A DNA stretch of 64,000 nt from Derxia lacustris (GCF_002105195.1 NZ_MUHU01000002.1:186001-250000); one strand, 5' to 3'. Positions 24,760-34,886 are shown, counted from the stretch's first letter. The notes: generated from the sequence alone by a model not told the origin. Program-made: numbers and translations.

Positions 24760-25512
24760 ATGCCCCTCACCGCCCTCATCACCGGCGCCACCGCCGGATT
24801 CGGCGCGGCAATCGCCCGCCGTTTCGTGGCCGAAGGCCACCGCGTCGTCATCGCCGGCCGCCGCGCCGAGCGGCTTGATGCCCTCGTCGCCGAACTCGGC
24901 GCCGCCGCGCACCCGGTCGTGCTCGACGTGCGCGACCGCGACGCGGTGTTCGCCGCCGTCGCCGCGCTACCGGCCGACTTCGCCGCCATCGATCTGCTGG
25001 TCAACAACGCCGGCCTCGCGCTCGGGCTGGAGCCGGCGCAGCGCGCCGACCTCGACGACTGGGAGCGGATGATCGACACCAACATCAAGGGCCTGGTCTA
25101 CATGACGCGCGCGCTGCTGCCCGGCATGGTCGAGCGCGGGCGCGGCCATGTGGTCAACCTCGGCTCGGTGGCGGGCGAGTTCCCCTATCCGGGCGGCAAC
25201 GTGTATGGCGCGACCAAGGCCTTCGTCCATCAGCTGTCGCTGAATTTGCGCGCCGACCTGCTCGGCACGCCGGTGCGCGTGACCGATGTGCAGCCGGGCC
25301 TGTGCGGCGGCACCGAGTTCAGCAACGTGCGCTTCAAGGGCGACGACGCCAAGGCCGCCAAGGTCTACGAGAACACCCAGCCGCTCACCGCCGAGGACAT
25401 CGCCGACACCGTGTTCTGGGTGGCGACGCGGCCGGCGCACATCAATGTCAACAGCATCCAGCTGATGCCGGTGTGCCAGGCCTTCGGGCCGCTGGCGGTG
25501 CACAAGGGCTGA
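24760..25512 (+). CDS. ydfG: NADP-dependent 3-hydroxy acid dehydrogenase YdfG-like
   Basis: A 250-residue short-chain dehydrogenase. TGATAGFGAAIA is the cofactor loop, GRRAERL provides arginines that select NADP, NNAG and GSVAGEFPYPGGNVYGATKAF carry the catalytic Ser-Tyr-Lys. The GEFPYPGGNVYGATKAFV stretch is diagnostic for YdfG, which oxidises L-allo-threonine, serine and related 3-hydroxy acids and reduces malonic semialdehyde. Base composition returns to the chromosomal norm exactly here, so it marks the right side of the AT-rich islet. Confidence 0.9.
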   Translation: MPLTALITGATAGFGAAIARRFVAEGHRVVIAGRRAERLDALVAELGAAAHPVVLDVRDRDAVFAAVAALPADFAAIDLLVNNAGLALGLEPAQRADLDDWERMIDTNIKGLVYMTRALLPGMVERGRGHVVNLGSVAGEFPYPGGNVYGATKAFVHQLSLNLRADLLGTPVRVTDVQPGLCGGTEFSNVRFKGDDAKAAKVYENTQPLTAEDIADTVFWVATRPAHINVNSIQLMPVCQAFGPLAVHKG

Positions 25513-25675
25513 GCGACGGCGCGCGCGGGCAAGTGCCTGTCGCGCGGCGGCAAGCGCGGCGCTGGCGCGGCTTGTCATTCGCAGCCTGAATGGCGCGGAT
25601 TCAGAACATTCAGTTCAGCGATGATTGGGCAATCCGTATAAAGGCGACCAGTTCGCTCGATTAAGGGTTTACCCC

Positions 25676-26083
25676 ATGACCATCCAACGCCTTCCGCTGC
25701 GCGCCCGCGCCCTCCTCCGTCACAGCCGGCTGTTGCAGATCGGCCTGCTGATGTCGGTCTGGTGGCTGGCGGAAAGCCTGCGCCACTGGCTCGGCCTGCC
25801 GGTGCCGGGCAGCGTGCTGGGCCTGGGCGCGATGCTGGTACTGCTGCTCACGCGGCTCGTGCGGGTCGAGAGCTTTCGGCAGGGCGCGCGCTGGCTGCTG
25901 GGCGAGATGCTGCTGTTCTTCGTGCCGGCGGCGATGGCGCTGCTCGATCACCCCGAGTTTTTGAGCGTGACCGGGCTGAAGCTGCTGGCGGTCGTGGCCG
26001 TGGGCACGCTGCTGGTGATGGGCACGACCGCGCTGTCGGTCGAGGCCTGCTATCTGTGGACGCGCCGGCAGGCGGCGCGCTGA
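25676..26083 (+). CDS. CidA/LrgA family membrane protein
   Basis: A 135-residue inner-membrane protein with four hydrophobic segments; LPVPGSVLGLGAMLVLLL and MLLFFVPAAMALLDHPEFL are hallmarks of the CidA/LrgA (holin-like) family. It pairs with the LrgB-type protein that starts three bases later. Such pairs affect murein hydrolase export, programmed lysis and, in some bacteria, pyruvate or glycolate transport. The ATG at 25676 is preferred; a TTG 51 bases upstream is possible but unsupported. A TATAAA box at 25637 may be the -10 element. Confidence 0.9.
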   Translation: MTIQRLPLRARALLRHSRLLQIGLLMSVWWLAESLRHWLGLPVPGSVLGLGAMLVLLLTRLVRVESFRQGARWLLGEMLLFFVPAAMALLDHPEFLSVTGLKLLAVVAVGTLLVMGTTALSVEACYLWTRRQAAR

Positions 26084-26085
26084 GC

Positions 26086-26793
26086 ATGGACGCCGCCTTC
26101 AGCCTCGCCACCGGCGCCAATCTGCTGCTGTGGCCGGCCGCCACCATCGGCGTGTACTGGCTGGCCAAGCTGGCTTACCGGCGCGTGCGCCAGTGGTGGG
26201 CCATGCCGCTGCTGCTGGCGCCGGTGCTGCTGCTGGGCCTCGCGCTCATGGCCGGCGCGCGCTATGACGACTACATGCGCGGCTCGCACTTTCTGCTGCT
26301 GATGCTGGGCCCGGCCACGGTGGCGTTTGCGCTGCCCATCTACGAGCGGCGCGCGCTGATTGCGCGCCACTGGAAGGTGCTGGCGGTGGGCGTGTGCGCT
26401 GGCAGCGGCATGGCGATGACCAGCGCCTGGCTGCTCGCGACCTGGCTGCATCTGTCGCCGGCGCTGCGGCTGAGCCTGCTGCCGCGTTCCATCAGCACGC
26501 CGTTTGCCATCGTGATTTCGGGCGATGTGGGCGGCGTGCCCGACCTGACTGCGGTGTTCGTGATCATGACCGGCGTGTTCGGCGCGGCCACCGGCGGGCT
26601 GCTGCTGCGCTGGCTGCCGCTGCGCTCGGCGGTGGCGCGCGGTGCGCTGTTCGGCATGGGCGCGCACGGCGCCGGCGTGACCCGCGCGATGTCGGTCGGC
26701 GATGAGGAAGGCTCGATCGCCGGGCTGACGATGGTGCTGGCCGGGCTGCTGAATGTGGCGGTCGCGCCGCTGCTGGCGCAGTTGCTCGGCTGA
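26086..26793 (+). CDS. LrgB family membrane protein
   Basis: A 235-residue protein with several hydrophobic segments and the LrgB signatures SISTPFAIVISGDVGGVPDLTA and GMGAHGAGVTRAMSVG near the C-terminus. It is encoded two bases after the LrgA-like gene and is the second half of the pair. The in-frame extension upstream overlaps the first gene and is not needed. A strong bidirectional terminator follows at 26866. Confidence 0.92.
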   Translation: MDAAFSLATGANLLLWPAATIGVYWLAKLAYRRVRQWWAMPLLLAPVLLLGLALMAGARYDDYMRGSHFLLLMLGPATVAFALPIYERRALIARHWKVLAVGVCAGSGMAMTSAWLLATWLHLSPALRLSLLPRSISTPFAIVISGDVGGVPDLTAVFVIMTGVFGAATGGLLLRWLPLRSAVARGALFGMGAHGAGVTRAMSVGDEEGSIAGLTMVLAGLLNVAVAPLLAQLLG

Positions 26794-26865
26794 TCCGGCG
26801 GCGTGACGCCTGTCCGGGCGGCTCGGCGCGGGCGCCGTCCACCGGGCGAGCATTGCGGCAAAACG

Positions 26866-26893
26866 AAAAGGGCGGCCTCGCGGTCGCCCTTTT
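26866..26893. terminator. bidirectional intrinsic terminator
   Basis: AAAAGGGCGGCC (26866-26877), loop TCGC, GGTCGCCCTTTT (26882-26893) form a stem with one G-T pair, flanked by A and T runs. It separates the convergent lrgB-like gene and the phosphatase gene. Confidence 0.85.
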
Positions 26894-26917
26894 GCATTCA
26901 GCGCGCCAACGTGGCGC

Positions 26918-27670
26918 TCACTCGTCGAGCGTCTCGCTCAGATGCTCGATCTCGCCCCAGCTGCCGATGCGGAAACCGCCGGCCTCGTCATGCAGCAGGC
27001 GGTTGATGCTGGCGTTCATCGCGCGCCACTGGCGCGGCGTATCGAGGCCGGTGTTGGCGCCGAGGCGGTAGGCGCAATCGAGCACGCCGCCGTGCAGCGC
27101 CACCACCACCTTGCCGCCGGCGTGGGCGCGCGCCACCGTCTCCAGCGCGCCGCGGATGCGCTCGTAGAACGCCCGGCGCGTCTCGCCGTCGTCGGGTTGC
27201 AGCATCAGCAGATCGGACGAGTTCCAGCGCGCGAACAGCTCGGGATGGCGCTGCGGAATCTCGGCGATGTACTCGCCTTCCATCGAGCCGAAATTGCGCT
27301 CGCGGAAGGCCGGCATCAGCGTGACCGGCGTGGCGCGGCCGGCGGCGATGGCCAGCGCGGTGGCGTGGGCGCGCTTGAGGTCGCTGGAGTAGATCGCGTC
27401 GAAGCACTCGCCGGCGAGTGCGCGGCCGGTGGCTTCGGCCTGGCGCCGGCCGAGTTCGTTCAGCTCGATGTCGGCATGGCCCTGGATGCGGTGGGCGCGG
27501 TTCCAGCTGGTTTCGCCGTGGCGCACCAGCACGATCTCGGTGACGCCGGGGCCGCGCTCGACGCGCGGGCCGGTCGAGCGCGCGAACGGGATGTCGCTGG
27601 GCGCGGCGTTGGCGCTGCCGGCGGCGCTCGTGCCGCCAGCCCGCGCCGCGCCGTCTGCGCTGCCGGTCAC
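26918..27670 (-). CDS. histidine phosphatase family protein (phosphoglycerate mutase-like)
   Basis: A 250-residue protein whose catalytic domain starts near residue 44 with VLVRHGETSWN (phosphohistidine motif), followed by IYSSDLKRAHATA, FRERNFGSMEGE and the second histidine in VVVALHGGVLD. It is a cofactor-independent acid-phosphatase-type member (GpmB/CobC-like); substrate unknown. The best start is a GTG at 27670 that overlaps the stop of the upstream ybhB-like gene (GTGA); no ATG is available between it and the catalytic motif. The first 40 residues are Ala/Ser-rich and probably disordered. Last gene of the tyrS-dtd-ybhB operon. Confidence 0.86.
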   Translation of the reverse strand: MTGSADGAARAGGTSAAGSANAAPSDIPFARSTGPRVERGPGVTEIVLVRHGETSWNRAHRIQGHADIELNELGRRQAEATGRALAGECFDAIYSSDLKRAHATALAIAAGRATPVTLMPAFRERNFGSMEGEYIAEIPQRHPELFARWNSSDLLMLQPDDGETRRAFYERIRGALETVARAHAGGKVVVALHGGVLDCAYRLGANTGLDTPRQWRAMNASINRLLHDEAGGFRIGSWGEIEHLSETLDE

Positions 27671-28320
27671 GCCGGCACCGCCGGATTCAGGCTGTAGGTG
27701 CCGCCGATGCTGGCGCTGTCGAGCACCTTGCCGTCGATGGCGGCAAGCACGTCGGCGCGCGTGAAGCGGCCGGCAATCGTCGCGGGGATGTCGACCTGCG
27801 CCACCGACAGCGCATACAGCGTGAAGTGGTAGTGGTGAACGATGGAGTCGTTCCACGGCGGGCAGGGGCCGTCGTAGCCGAAGTAGTCGCCCGACATGTC
27901 GGGGTCGCCGTGGAACCAGCCGGTGTAGTCGTTGATGCCGTGGCGCAGCAGCGTGCCGTCGGCGCGCGCGATGGCCGGGCCACCCTTGCCGCGCGGCGTG
28001 ACGGCATGGCTGAACTCGCCGGCCGCGATCGGCGCGCTGGCGGCCGGCAGGTCGATCAGCACCCAGTGCGTGAAGTCGGCGCGCGGCAGGTCGGCCGGCA
28101 CGCTGCGGCCTTCCTGGTTCACGTCGTCGGGTTTGGTGGGCACGTCGCTGTCGTGGCAGATGAGCGCCAGCGATTGCGTGCCGGCCGGCAGATCGCTCCA
28201 CGCGAGATGCGGATTGCGGTTGGCCGACAGCGCCACATGGCTGCCGGCGGCCGGCACCGCGAAGGCAAATTCGCCGGGGATCGGCGACTGGTCGGTAAAG
28301 CTGTCGCTCCAGAGTTTCAT
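27667..28320 (-). CDS. YbhB/YbcL family Raf kinase inhibitor-like protein (PEBP)
   Basis: A 217-residue phosphatidylethanolamine-binding-protein fold. Ligand-pocket motifs [14 protein letters not shown] and [10 protein letters not shown] are visible, followed by [27 protein letters not shown]. Bacterial members are soluble and of unclear role. No signal peptide is present, so it is cytoplasmic. It overlaps dtd upstream (ATGA at 28320-28317) and the phosphatase downstream (GTGA), so the three are translationally coupled. Confidence 0.92.
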   Translation of the reverse strand: MKLWSDSFTDQSPIPGEFAFAVPAAGSHVALSANRNPHLAWSDLPAGTQSLALICHDSDVPTKPDDVNQEGRSVPADLPRADFTHWVLIDLPAASAPIAAGEFSHAVTPRGKGGPAIARADGTLLRHGINDYTGWFHGDPDMSGDYFGYDGPCPPWNDSIVHHYHFTLYALSVAQVDIPATIAGRFTRADVLAAIDGKVLDSASIGGTYSLNPAVPA

Positions 28321-28802
28321 GTCGGCCTCGGGGTGGGAACGTGGGTGACGGGAGGTTGGTGCAGCCAGATCGTGACCGGCCCGTCGTTGACGAGCCGCAC
28401 CGCCATGTCGGCGCCGAAGCGGCCGGTCTCGATGGCGGCGAGCCGGTCAGCGTAGCGGGCACGCGTGTCGGCGACGAGGGCGTCGTACAGCCTGCGGCCT
28501 TCGTCGGACGGCGCCGCGCGGGTAAAGCTCGGACGCGTGCCCGAGCGCGTGTCGGCGGCCAGCGTGAACTGCGAAACGATGAGCAGGCCGCCGGCCACGT
28601 CGAGCAGGCTGCGGTTCATCTTGCCGGCGTCGTCGTAAAAGATGCGGCACTTGGCGAGCTTGTCGAGGATGAGCCGGCCCTCGGCTTCGGTATCGCCGCG
28701 CTCGGCGCAGACAAACACCAGCAACCCGCGGCCGATGGCGCCGACGGTCTCGCCGTCGACCACCACCGCCGCCTCGCTCACGCGCTGGAGCAGCGCCAGC
28801 AT
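28317..28802 (-). CDS. dtd: D-aminoacyl-tRNA deacylase
   Basis: A 161-residue Dtd. The two catalytic-site motifs are present: [21 protein letters not shown] (broken here as SQFTL and GTRPSFT) and the C-terminal [15 protein letters not shown] with its GP motif. The enzyme hydrolyses D-amino acids from mischarged tRNAs, such as D-Tyr-tRNA, which fits its location immediately behind tyrS. Its ATG shares a base with the tyrS stop (TGATG). Confidence 0.97.
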   Translation of the reverse strand: MLALLQRVSEAAVVVDGETVGAIGRGLLVFVCAERGDTEAEGRLILDKLAKCRIFYDDAGKMNRSLLDVAGGLLIVSQFTLAADTRSGTRPSFTRAAPSDEGRRLYDALVADTRARYADRLAAIETGRFGADMAVRLVNDGPVTIWLHQPPVTHVPTPRPT

Positions 28803-30025
28803 CAGCTCAGCGCGACGCGCGCGAACTTGCGCTTGCCGACTTGCAGCACATAGCTGCCGGCGTCGAGCTTGAGGCCCTTGTCGCTCACGACCGTGCCGTC
28901 GATGCGCACGCCGCCCTGCTCGATCATGCGATTGCCCTCGCTCGTGCTCGGCACGAGGTTGGCCTGCTTCAGCAGCGCCGCGATGCCCAGCGGCGCGCCG
29001 GTCAGCACCACTTCCGGAATGTCGTCCGGAATGCCGCCCTTCGAGCGATTGACGAAATCGGCCTCGGCCTCCTCCGCCGCCTTGGCGCCGTGAAAGCGCG
29101 CGACGATCTCCTTGCCGAGCAGCACCTTGCTGTTGCGCGGATTGGCGCCCTGCTCGATTTCGGCCTTGAACTGCGCGATCTCGGCCAGCGGCCTGAAGCT
29201 CAGCAGCTCGAACCAGCGCCACATCTGCACATCCGAAATGCTCATCACCTTGGCGAACATGTCGTTCGCCGGCTCGCTGATGCCGATGTAGTTGTTCTTG
29301 CTCTTGCTCATCTTCTCCACGCCGTCGAGCCCTTCGAGCAGCGGCATGGTGAGGATGCATTGCGGCTCCTGCCCGGCCTGCTTCTGCAACTCGCGGCCGA
29401 CCAGCAGGTTGAACTTCTGGTCGGTGCCGCCCAGTTCCAGATCGCTGTGCAACGCCACCGAGTCGTAGCCCTGCATCAGCGGGTACAAAAACTCGTGGAT
29501 GGAAATCGGCACGCCTTCCTTGAAGCGCTTGGTGAAGTCGTCGCGCTCCAGCATTCGGGCCACGGTGTGGCTGGCGGCCAGCTTGATCATGCCGCGCGCG
29601 CCCAGCGCATCGCACCACTCCGAGTTGTAGCGGATCTCGGTGCGCTCCGGATCGAGCACCAGGCTGGCCTGGCGGTAATAGGTTTCGGCGTTGGCCTTGA
29701 TCTGCTCCGCCGTCAGCGGCGGCCGGGTGCTGTTTCTTCCCGACGGATCGCCGATAAGAGAGGTGAAGTCGCCGATCAGAAAGATGACCGTGTGGCCGAG
29801 GTCTTGCAGCTGGCGCAGCTTGTTCAGCACGACGGTATGGCCGACGTGGATGTCGGGCGCCGTGGGATCGAGCCCGAGCTTGATGCGCAGCGGCTTGCCG
29901 CTGGCTTCGCTGCGCTTGAGCTTCTCGATCCATTCGGCTTCCACGAGGAGTTCGTCGCAGCCGCGCTTGGTGACGGCCAGCGCCTCGCGGACGCGATCGC
30001 TGAGGCCGGTAGTTTCTTGGGTCAT
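28802..30025 (-). CDS. tyrS: tyrosyl-tRNA synthetase
   Basis: A 407-residue class I synthetase. The HIGH-like motif HVGHT in [14 protein letters not shown] and KMSKS in [13 protein letters not shown] are both present, and a C-terminal S4 RNA-binding domain ends at [18 protein letters not shown]. It is the TyrRS-beta (TyrZ-like) type common in proteobacteria. First gene of the tyrS-dtd-ybhB-phosphatase operon and divergent from the M23 peptidase gene, a conserved Burkholderiales arrangement. Confidence 0.97.
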   Translation of the reverse strand: MTQETTGLSDRVREALAVTKRGCDELLVEAEWIEKLKRSEASGKPLRIKLGLDPTAPDIHVGHTVVLNKLRQLQDLGHTVIFLIGDFTSLIGDPSGRNSTRPPLTAEQIKANAETYYRQASLVLDPERTEIRYNSEWCDALGARGMIKLAASHTVARMLERDDFTKRFKEGVPISIHEFLYPLMQGYDSVALHSDLELGGTDQKFNLLVGRELQKQAGQEPQCILTMPLLEGLDGVEKMSKSKNNYIGISEPANDMFAKVMSISDVQMWRWFELLSFRPLAEIAQFKAEIEQGANPRNSKVLLGKEIVARFHGAKAAEEAEADFVNRSKGGIPDDIPEVVLTGAPLGIAALLKQANLVPSTSEGNRMIEQGGVRIDGTVVSDKGLKLDAGSYVLQVGKRKFARVALS

Positions 30026-30174
30026 CGGAGGTCTTCGGTGATGTCGCGCGCCCTGCCCGGCACCAGGGCACGGCGCTTGCTAAAGCCTGCCGCCCGCAGG
30101 GGCTTGGCTATGGGGCCGATTGCTATACTCGTTGGCTTCGACTAGCCGCCAGACGTTTCAAAGGATTCTAGCGA

Positions 30175-31611
30175 ATGGATTTCGGCTCTCTTTGCCGATG
30201 GCCCCGGTTCTCGCGTCGCGCGAAATACGGACTGGTTGCCGGATCGGCCCTCATGCTCGCGAGTTTTGCGGGCGCCATCGCCTCCCTCGGCGAGCAATAC
30301 GCAGCACAGCCCATGACCAATGGCGCGGTGCTCACCCTTGAACTTCCCCTGCCTTCGCTGGCGGCCCAGGTCGATGTGATCGAGTCGCAGGCGCATGAAT
30401 ACATCGCCGAAGAAGCCGTGCGACCGGGCGATTCGCTCGGCAGCCTGCTCGACCGGCTCGGCCTCGGCGAAGACTTCGCCGCCGCGCGCTTTCTGCGCAG
30501 CGACGATCTGGCGAAGCGCGTGATGCAGGTGCGCAATGGCCGCACCGTCACCGCCAAGGTCGACAGCAACGGCAATCTGGTCTGGCTGCGCTTTCCGGTC
30601 GCCGGCAGCCTGGCCAGCCGCAATCAGTCGCCGCGCGCCCGCCGCGGCCGCACCACGACCGACGGCGCCAGCGACACGCCGACGCCGCCGGCAGCCGACG
30701 AGCAGCTGGTCATCGTCGAGGCCAAGGGCGACAACTTCGTCGCGCGCCAGGAAGCGGTGCGCTTCGAGCGCCGCATCGAGATGCGCGCCGGCAGCATCGC
30801 CAGCACGCTGTTCGCCGCCACCGACGCCGCCGGCCTGCCCGACGCGGTCACCAAGCAGCTCGCCGACATCTTCAACAGCGAGATCGATTTCCGCTCCGAC
30901 CTGCGCCGGGGCGACCGCTTCCGCGTGGTCTACGAGGCGATGTACGCCAACGGCGAATACCGTCAGGCCGGCCGCGTGCTGGCGGCGCAGTTCGTCAACG
31001 ACGGCAAGACGCATGAGGCAGCCTGGTACGAGCCCGAGCCGGGTCGCGGCAGCTATTACGGCTTCGACGGCAAGAGCCGCCGAGCTGCCTTCCTGCGCGC
31101 GCCGCTGGAGTTTTCGCGCGTGACTTCCGGCTTCTCGATGAGCCGGCTGCATCCGATTCTGCAAACCTGGCGCGCCCATCGCGGTGTCGATTACGGCGCG
31201 TCTACCGGCACGCCGGTGCGCGCGGTGGGCGATGCGGTGGTCGAGACCGCCGGCTGGCAGAACGGCTACGGCAACGTGGTCATCCTCAAGCACCAGGGCG
31301 CGATCAGCACGGTCTACGGCCATCTGAGCGGCTTTGCGCCGGCAGTGCGCAACGGTTCGCGCGTGAGCCAGGGCGATGTCATCGGCTATGTGGGCAGTAC
31401 CGGCTGGGCCACCGGCCCGCATCTGCACTACGAGTTCCGCATCAACGGCGAGCAGCACGATCCGCTCAGCGTGGCCCTGCCGCAGTCCACGCCGCTCGAC
31501 GGCCGCCAGCGCATCGCCTTCCAGAGTCAGGTGATGGACTACCAGAAGCGGCTGGCGCTGCTGGCCGAGGTGCCGGCGCAGCTGGCCGCCGTCGCGCCGC
31601 GCGCGCGCTGA
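30175..31611 (+). CDS. M23-family peptidoglycan endopeptidase, membrane anchored
   Basis: A 478-residue protein. An N-terminal membrane anchor (GLVAGSALMLASFAGAIASL, about residues 22-41) is followed by an OapA/LysM-like region (VRPGDSLGSLLDRLGLG) and a second propeptide-like domain. The C-terminal M23 domain has zinc ligands in HRGVDYG and HLHYEF, plus VYGHLSGF. It cleaves peptide cross-links in the periplasm, like MepM. It precedes anmK by 11 bases, which links wall hydrolysis to recycling of anhydro-MurNAc. Divergent from tyrS. Confidence 0.93.
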   Translation: MDFGSLCRWPRFSRRAKYGLVAGSALMLASFAGAIASLGEQYAAQPMTNGAVLTLELPLPSLAAQVDVIESQAHEYIAEEAVRPGDSLGSLLDRLGLGEDFAAARFLRSDDLAKRVMQVRNGRTVTAKVDSNGNLVWLRFPVAGSLASRNQSPRARRGRTTTDGASDTPTPPAADEQLVIVEAKGDNFVARQEAVRFERRIEMRAGSIASTLFAATDAAGLPDAVTKQLADIFNSEIDFRSDLRRGDRFRVVYEAMYANGEYRQAGRVLAAQFVNDGKTHEAAWYEPEPGRGSYYGFDGKSRRAAFLRAPLEFSRVTSGFSMSRLHPILQTWRAHRGVDYGASTGTPVRAVGDAVVETAGWQNGYGNVVILKHQGAISTVYGHLSGFAPAVRNGSRVSQGDVIGYVGSTGWATGPHLHYEFRINGEQHDPLSVALPQSTPLDGRQRIAFQSQVMDYQKRLALLAEVPAQLAAVAPRAR

Positions 31612-31622
31612 ACGGAGCCGGC

Positions 31623-32714
31623 GTGCTCTGCATCGGCCTGATGTCGGGCACCAGCCTCGACGGCATCGATGGCGTGCTCGCGCGCTTCGATGCCGATGGC
31701 CGGCCGGCACTGCTCGGTCATGCACATCGGGCGTTCGCGCCCGCGCTGCGCGCCGAGCTGCTCGCGCTCCAGCAACCGTCGGCTGATGAATTGCATCGGG
31801 CGGCGGTTGCGGCGGTCGGCATTGCCGATGCCTATGCCGAGGTGGTGGCCGCGCTGCTGCCGGCGGCAAATGGCGAGCCGGTGGCGCTGATCGGCGCCCA
31901 CGGCCAGACCGTACGCCACCGGCCCGACTGCGGCTACACGCTGCAACTGCTCGACGGCGCAAGGTTGGCCGAGCGCAGCGGCATCACCGTCATCGCCGAT
32001 CTGCGCAGCCGCGATGTGGCGGCCGGCGGCCAGGGCGCGCCGCTGGTGCCGGCCTTCCACGCGGCGGTGTTCGGCGCCGCTGGCGAAGAGCGGCTGGTGG
32101 TCAACATCGGCGGCATCGCCAATGTGAGCCGGCTCGGCGCCGACGGTGCGGTCGCCGGCCACGACACCGGCCCCGGCAATGTGCTGCTCGACCTGTGGGT
32201 CGAGCGCAACCTCGGCGAGCCCTTCGACCGCAACGGCGCCTGGGCCTCGATCGGCGAGCTCGACGATCTGCTGCTGTCCGACCTGCTCGACGACGATTTC
32301 TTCTTCCGCCCGCCGCCCAAGAGCACCGGGCGCGATCTGTTCAATGCCGACTGGCTCGACACGCGCCTGCGCGCCTACGGCCATCTCGCGCCCGAGGATG
32401 TGCAGCGCACGCTGGTCGAGCTGACCGCCGCCAGCATCGCGCACGAAGTCACGCCCGAGACCGCGAGCGTCATCGTCTGCGGCGGCGGCGCCCGCAATGC
32501 CGAGCTGATGCTCGCGCTCGCCGCGCAGGTCGGCATGCGCGCGCCCGGCTGCGCGGTGGAAACCAGCGCCGAGCACGGTGTGGCGCCCGAGCATGTCGAG
32601 GCGCTGGCCTTTGCCTGGCTGGCGCTGCGCCATGAACACGGCCTGCCCGGCAATCTGCCGGCGGTCACCGGCGCCGCCGGCCCGCGTGTGCTCGGCGCGC
32701 GCCATCCGGCCTGA
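31623..32714 (+). CDS. anmK: anhydro-N-acetylmuramic acid kinase
   Basis: A 363-residue AnmK. LMSGTSLDGIDGVLARFD, GAHGQTVRHRP, GGIANVSRLG and HDTGPGNVLLDLW are family signatures of this actin-fold kinase. It phosphorylates and opens the 1,6-anhydro bond of anhydro-MurNAc during murein recycling in the cytoplasm. The start is a GTG at 31623, 11 bases after the M23 peptidase stop. Length is typical. Confidence 0.95.
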   Translation: MLCIGLMSGTSLDGIDGVLARFDADGRPALLGHAHRAFAPALRAELLALQQPSADELHRAAVAAVGIADAYAEVVAALLPAANGEPVALIGAHGQTVRHRPDCGYTLQLLDGARLAERSGITVIADLRSRDVAAGGQGAPLVPAFHAAVFGAAGEERLVVNIGGIANVSRLGADGAVAGHDTGPGNVLLDLWVERNLGEPFDRNGAWASIGELDDLLLSDLLDDDFFFRPPPKSTGRDLFNADWLDTRLRAYGHLAPEDVQRTLVELTAASIAHEVTPETASVIVCGGGARNAELMLALAAQVGMRAPGCAVETSAEHGVAPEHVEALAFAWLALRHEHGLPGNLPAVTGAAGPRVLGARHPA

Positions 32715-32822
32715 ATCACAGCGCCAGAAACGATTCGAGGCGCTCGGTCCGCTGGAAGTCCAGCAGTCCGGGCGCCTCGCAGCCCGCCGACCCGGCGCTC
32801 ACCGGGCCCGAGCATCAACGCA

Positions 32823-33194
32823 TCAGCCCGCCGAGAACGACGAGCCGCAGCCGCAGGTGCTGGTGGCGTTGGGATTGGTAATGACGAATTGCGCGCCCGA
32901 CAGCTGTTCCTTGTAGTCGATCTCGGCGCCGACCAGGTACTGGAAGCTCATCGAGTCGATCAGCAGCCGCACACCGCCGCGTTCCATCATCGTGTCGTCC
33001 TCGTTCACGTCCTCGTCGAAGGTGAAGCCGTACTGGAAGCCCGAGCAACCGCCGCCCTGGACGAACACGCGCAGCTTGAGGTTGGGATTGGCCTCTTCCT
33101 CGATCAATTCGCGCACCTTGTTGGCGGCGGCGTCGGTGAACAGCAGCGGGCCGGTGGGGACTTCGGGGGCAAGGTTTTCGGTGACAGCGTTCAT
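32823..33194 (-). CDS. erpA: iron-sulfur cluster insertion protein ErpA
   Basis: A 123-residue A-type Fe-S carrier. The three conserved cysteines are in [12 protein letters not shown] and STCGCGSSF near the C-terminus. It delivers clusters to apo-proteins such as IspG and respiratory enzymes. The gene is convergent with anmK and lies upstream of the argC region on the same strand, as in other Burkholderiales. The start at 33194 follows GGAGCT. Confidence 0.96.
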   Translation of the reverse strand: MNAVTENLAPEVPTGPLLFTDAAANKVRELIEEEANPNLKLRVFVQGGGCSGFQYGFTFDEDVNEDDTMMERGGVRLLIDSMSFQYLVGAEIDYKEQLSGAQFVITNPNATSTCGCGSSFSAG

Positions 33195-33347
33195 TCGGAG
33201 CTCCTGGTTACGGCGCGCTCGGCTAGCGCCCTAGTCGGATGAGTGTATGCAGTGACGGGTGCAAACGTCAGCTTGACTGCATCGGCGGAATGGGTTTGAC
33301 AACACCCCACCCGCCGGTGCGGCGACCGACGGCCGCGCCAGACCGGC

Positions 33348-34394
33348 TCAGGGCAGGATCGGCAACAGCGTGAGGCCGGTGGTTTCGGGCAGGCCGAACA
33401 TCAGGTTCATGCACTGCACACCCTGGCCCGACGCGCCTTTCACCAGATTGTCCTCAACCACCAGAATCACAAGCTGGTCGTCACCACCGGGGCGATGAAT
33501 GGCGATGCGCACCGTGTTGGCCGAACGCACCGAACGCGTCTCGGGATGGCTGCCGGCCGGCATCACATCGACGAAGGGTTCGCCGGCAAAGGCGGCCTCG
33601 TACAGCGCCTGGAAGTCGGTGTCGCGCGCCTCGGGGAGGATGCGCGCGTAGAGCGTGGAATGGATGCCGCGAATCATCGGCACCAGATGCGGCACGAAGG
33701 TGAGCCTGATGTCGTCATGGCCGGCGATCGCGCGCAACCCCTGCTCGATCTCGGGCAGATGGCGGTGGCCCTTCACACCATAGGCCTTGAAGTTGTCCGA
33801 CGCCTCGGCCAGCAGCGCGCCGACCTCGGCCTTGCGCCCCGCGCCCGACACGCCCGACTTGCAATCGGCAATCAGATTCGTGCCATCGACCAGTTGCGCG
33901 CCATTGCGCAGCAGCGGCAGCAGGCCCAGTTGCACGCTGGTGGGATAACAGCCCGGCAGGCCGATCAGCCGCGCCTTGCGGATGCGCTCGCGATTGACTT
34001 CGGGCAGGCCGTACACCGCCTCGTCGAGCAGCCCGAGCGCCGAATGCGGCATGCCGTACCAGCGCTCGAACACCGCCGGGTCGCGCAGGCGGAAGTCGGC
34101 CGCCAGATCGATCACGCGCACGCCGGCCTCGATGAGCGCCGGGCCCTGCTCCATCGCCACGCCGTGCGGCGTCGCGAAGAACACCACGTCGCAGGCCGCG
34201 AGTTGCGCCAGATCGGGCGCGGTGAAGGCCAGATCGACCCGCCCGCGCAGCGACGGAAACATGTCCGCCACCGGCATGCCGGCTTCCTTGCGCGAAGTGA
34301 TCGCCTTCAATTCAACGCCTGGATGCTGGGCCAGCAGCCGCAGCAACTCCACGCCCGTATATCCGGTACCGCCAACAATGCCGACCTTGATCAT
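33348..34394 (-). CDS. argC: N-acetyl-gamma-glutamyl-phosphate reductase
   Basis: A 348-residue Arg[18 protein letters not shown] is the NADP-binding loop, the catalytic cysteine is in [10 protein letters not shown], and [11 protein letters not shown] is present. It catalyses the third step of arginine biosynthesis. The start at 34394 (MIKVGIVGG) with a CGAGG site is preferred over the ATGs 21-24 bases upstream. It follows rpsI after an intrinsic terminator, so it is transcribed separately. Confidence 0.96.
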   Translation of the reverse strand: MIKVGIVGGTGYTGVELLRLLAQHPGVELKAITSRKEAGMPVADMFPSLRGRVDLAFTAPDLAQLAACDVVFFATPHGVAMEQGPALIEAGVRVIDLAADFRLRDPAVFERWYGMPHSALGLLDEAVYGLPEVNRERIRKARLIGLPGCYPTSVQLGLLPLLRNGAQLVDGTNLIADCKSGVSGAGRKAEVGALLAEASDNFKAYGVKGHRHLPEIEQGLRAIAGHDDIRLTFVPHLVPMIRGIHSTLYARILPEARDTDFQALYEAAFAGEPFVDVMPAGSHPETRSVRSANTVRIAIHRPGGDDQLVILVVEDNLVKGASGQGVQCMNLMFGLPETTGLTLLPILP

Positions 34395-34436
34395 GGCTTG
34401 CCTCGTTTCAGTCATCAAATCAGTACCACCAATGCA

Positions 34437-34460
34437 AAAAGCCGCCCTGGGGCGGCTTTT
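34437..34460 (-). terminator. intrinsic terminator after rpsI
   Basis: AAAAGCCGCC (34437-34446), loop CTGG, GGCGGCTTTT (34451-34460): a 10-base-pair stem with A and T runs on both flanks, placed between rpsI and argC on the minus strand. Confidence 0.9.
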
Positions 34461-34493
34461 GTTCGGACGACTGGCTTGCCAGCCGCAACCCGA

Positions 34494-34886
34494 TCAGCGC
34501 TTCGAGAACTGCTTGCGGCGACGTGCGCCATGCAGACCGACCTTCTTACGTTCGACTTCACGCGCATCGCGGGTCACGAGACCGGCGGTCGACAGCGTCG
34601 GCTTAAGCGTCGCGTCGTAGTCGATCAGCGCACGGGTGATGCCGTGGCGAACCGCACCGGCTTGGCCCGATTCACCGCCGCCTTGCACGTTGACCTTGAT
34701 GTCGAAACGGGCGGCGTTGTCGGTCAGCACGAGCGGCTGGCGAATGATCATGCGACCGGTTTCGCGCGAGAAGTACTCGTCGGCCGGCTTGCCGTTGACG
34801 ACGATGAGCCCCGTACCCGGCTTGATGAAGACACGAGCAACCGCAGTCTTGCGACGGCCGGTACCGTAGTTGTAGTTACCGATCAT
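34494..34886 (-). CDS. rpsI: 30S ribosomal protein S9
   Basis: A 130-residue S9. The start [20 protein letters not shown] and the basic C-terminal [14 protein letters not shown] tail, which reaches the ribosomal P site, are characteristic. It lies eight bases after rplM, the universal rplM-rpsI operon. Codon use is less GC3-extreme than in neighbours, as expected for a highly expressed gene. Confidence 0.98.
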   Translation of the reverse strand: MIGNYNYGTGRRKTAVARVFIKPGTGLIVVNGKPADEYFSRETGRMIIRQPLVLTDNAARFDIKVNVQGGGESGQAGAVRHGITRALIDYDATLKPTLSTAGLVTRDAREVERKKVGLHGARRRKQFSKR

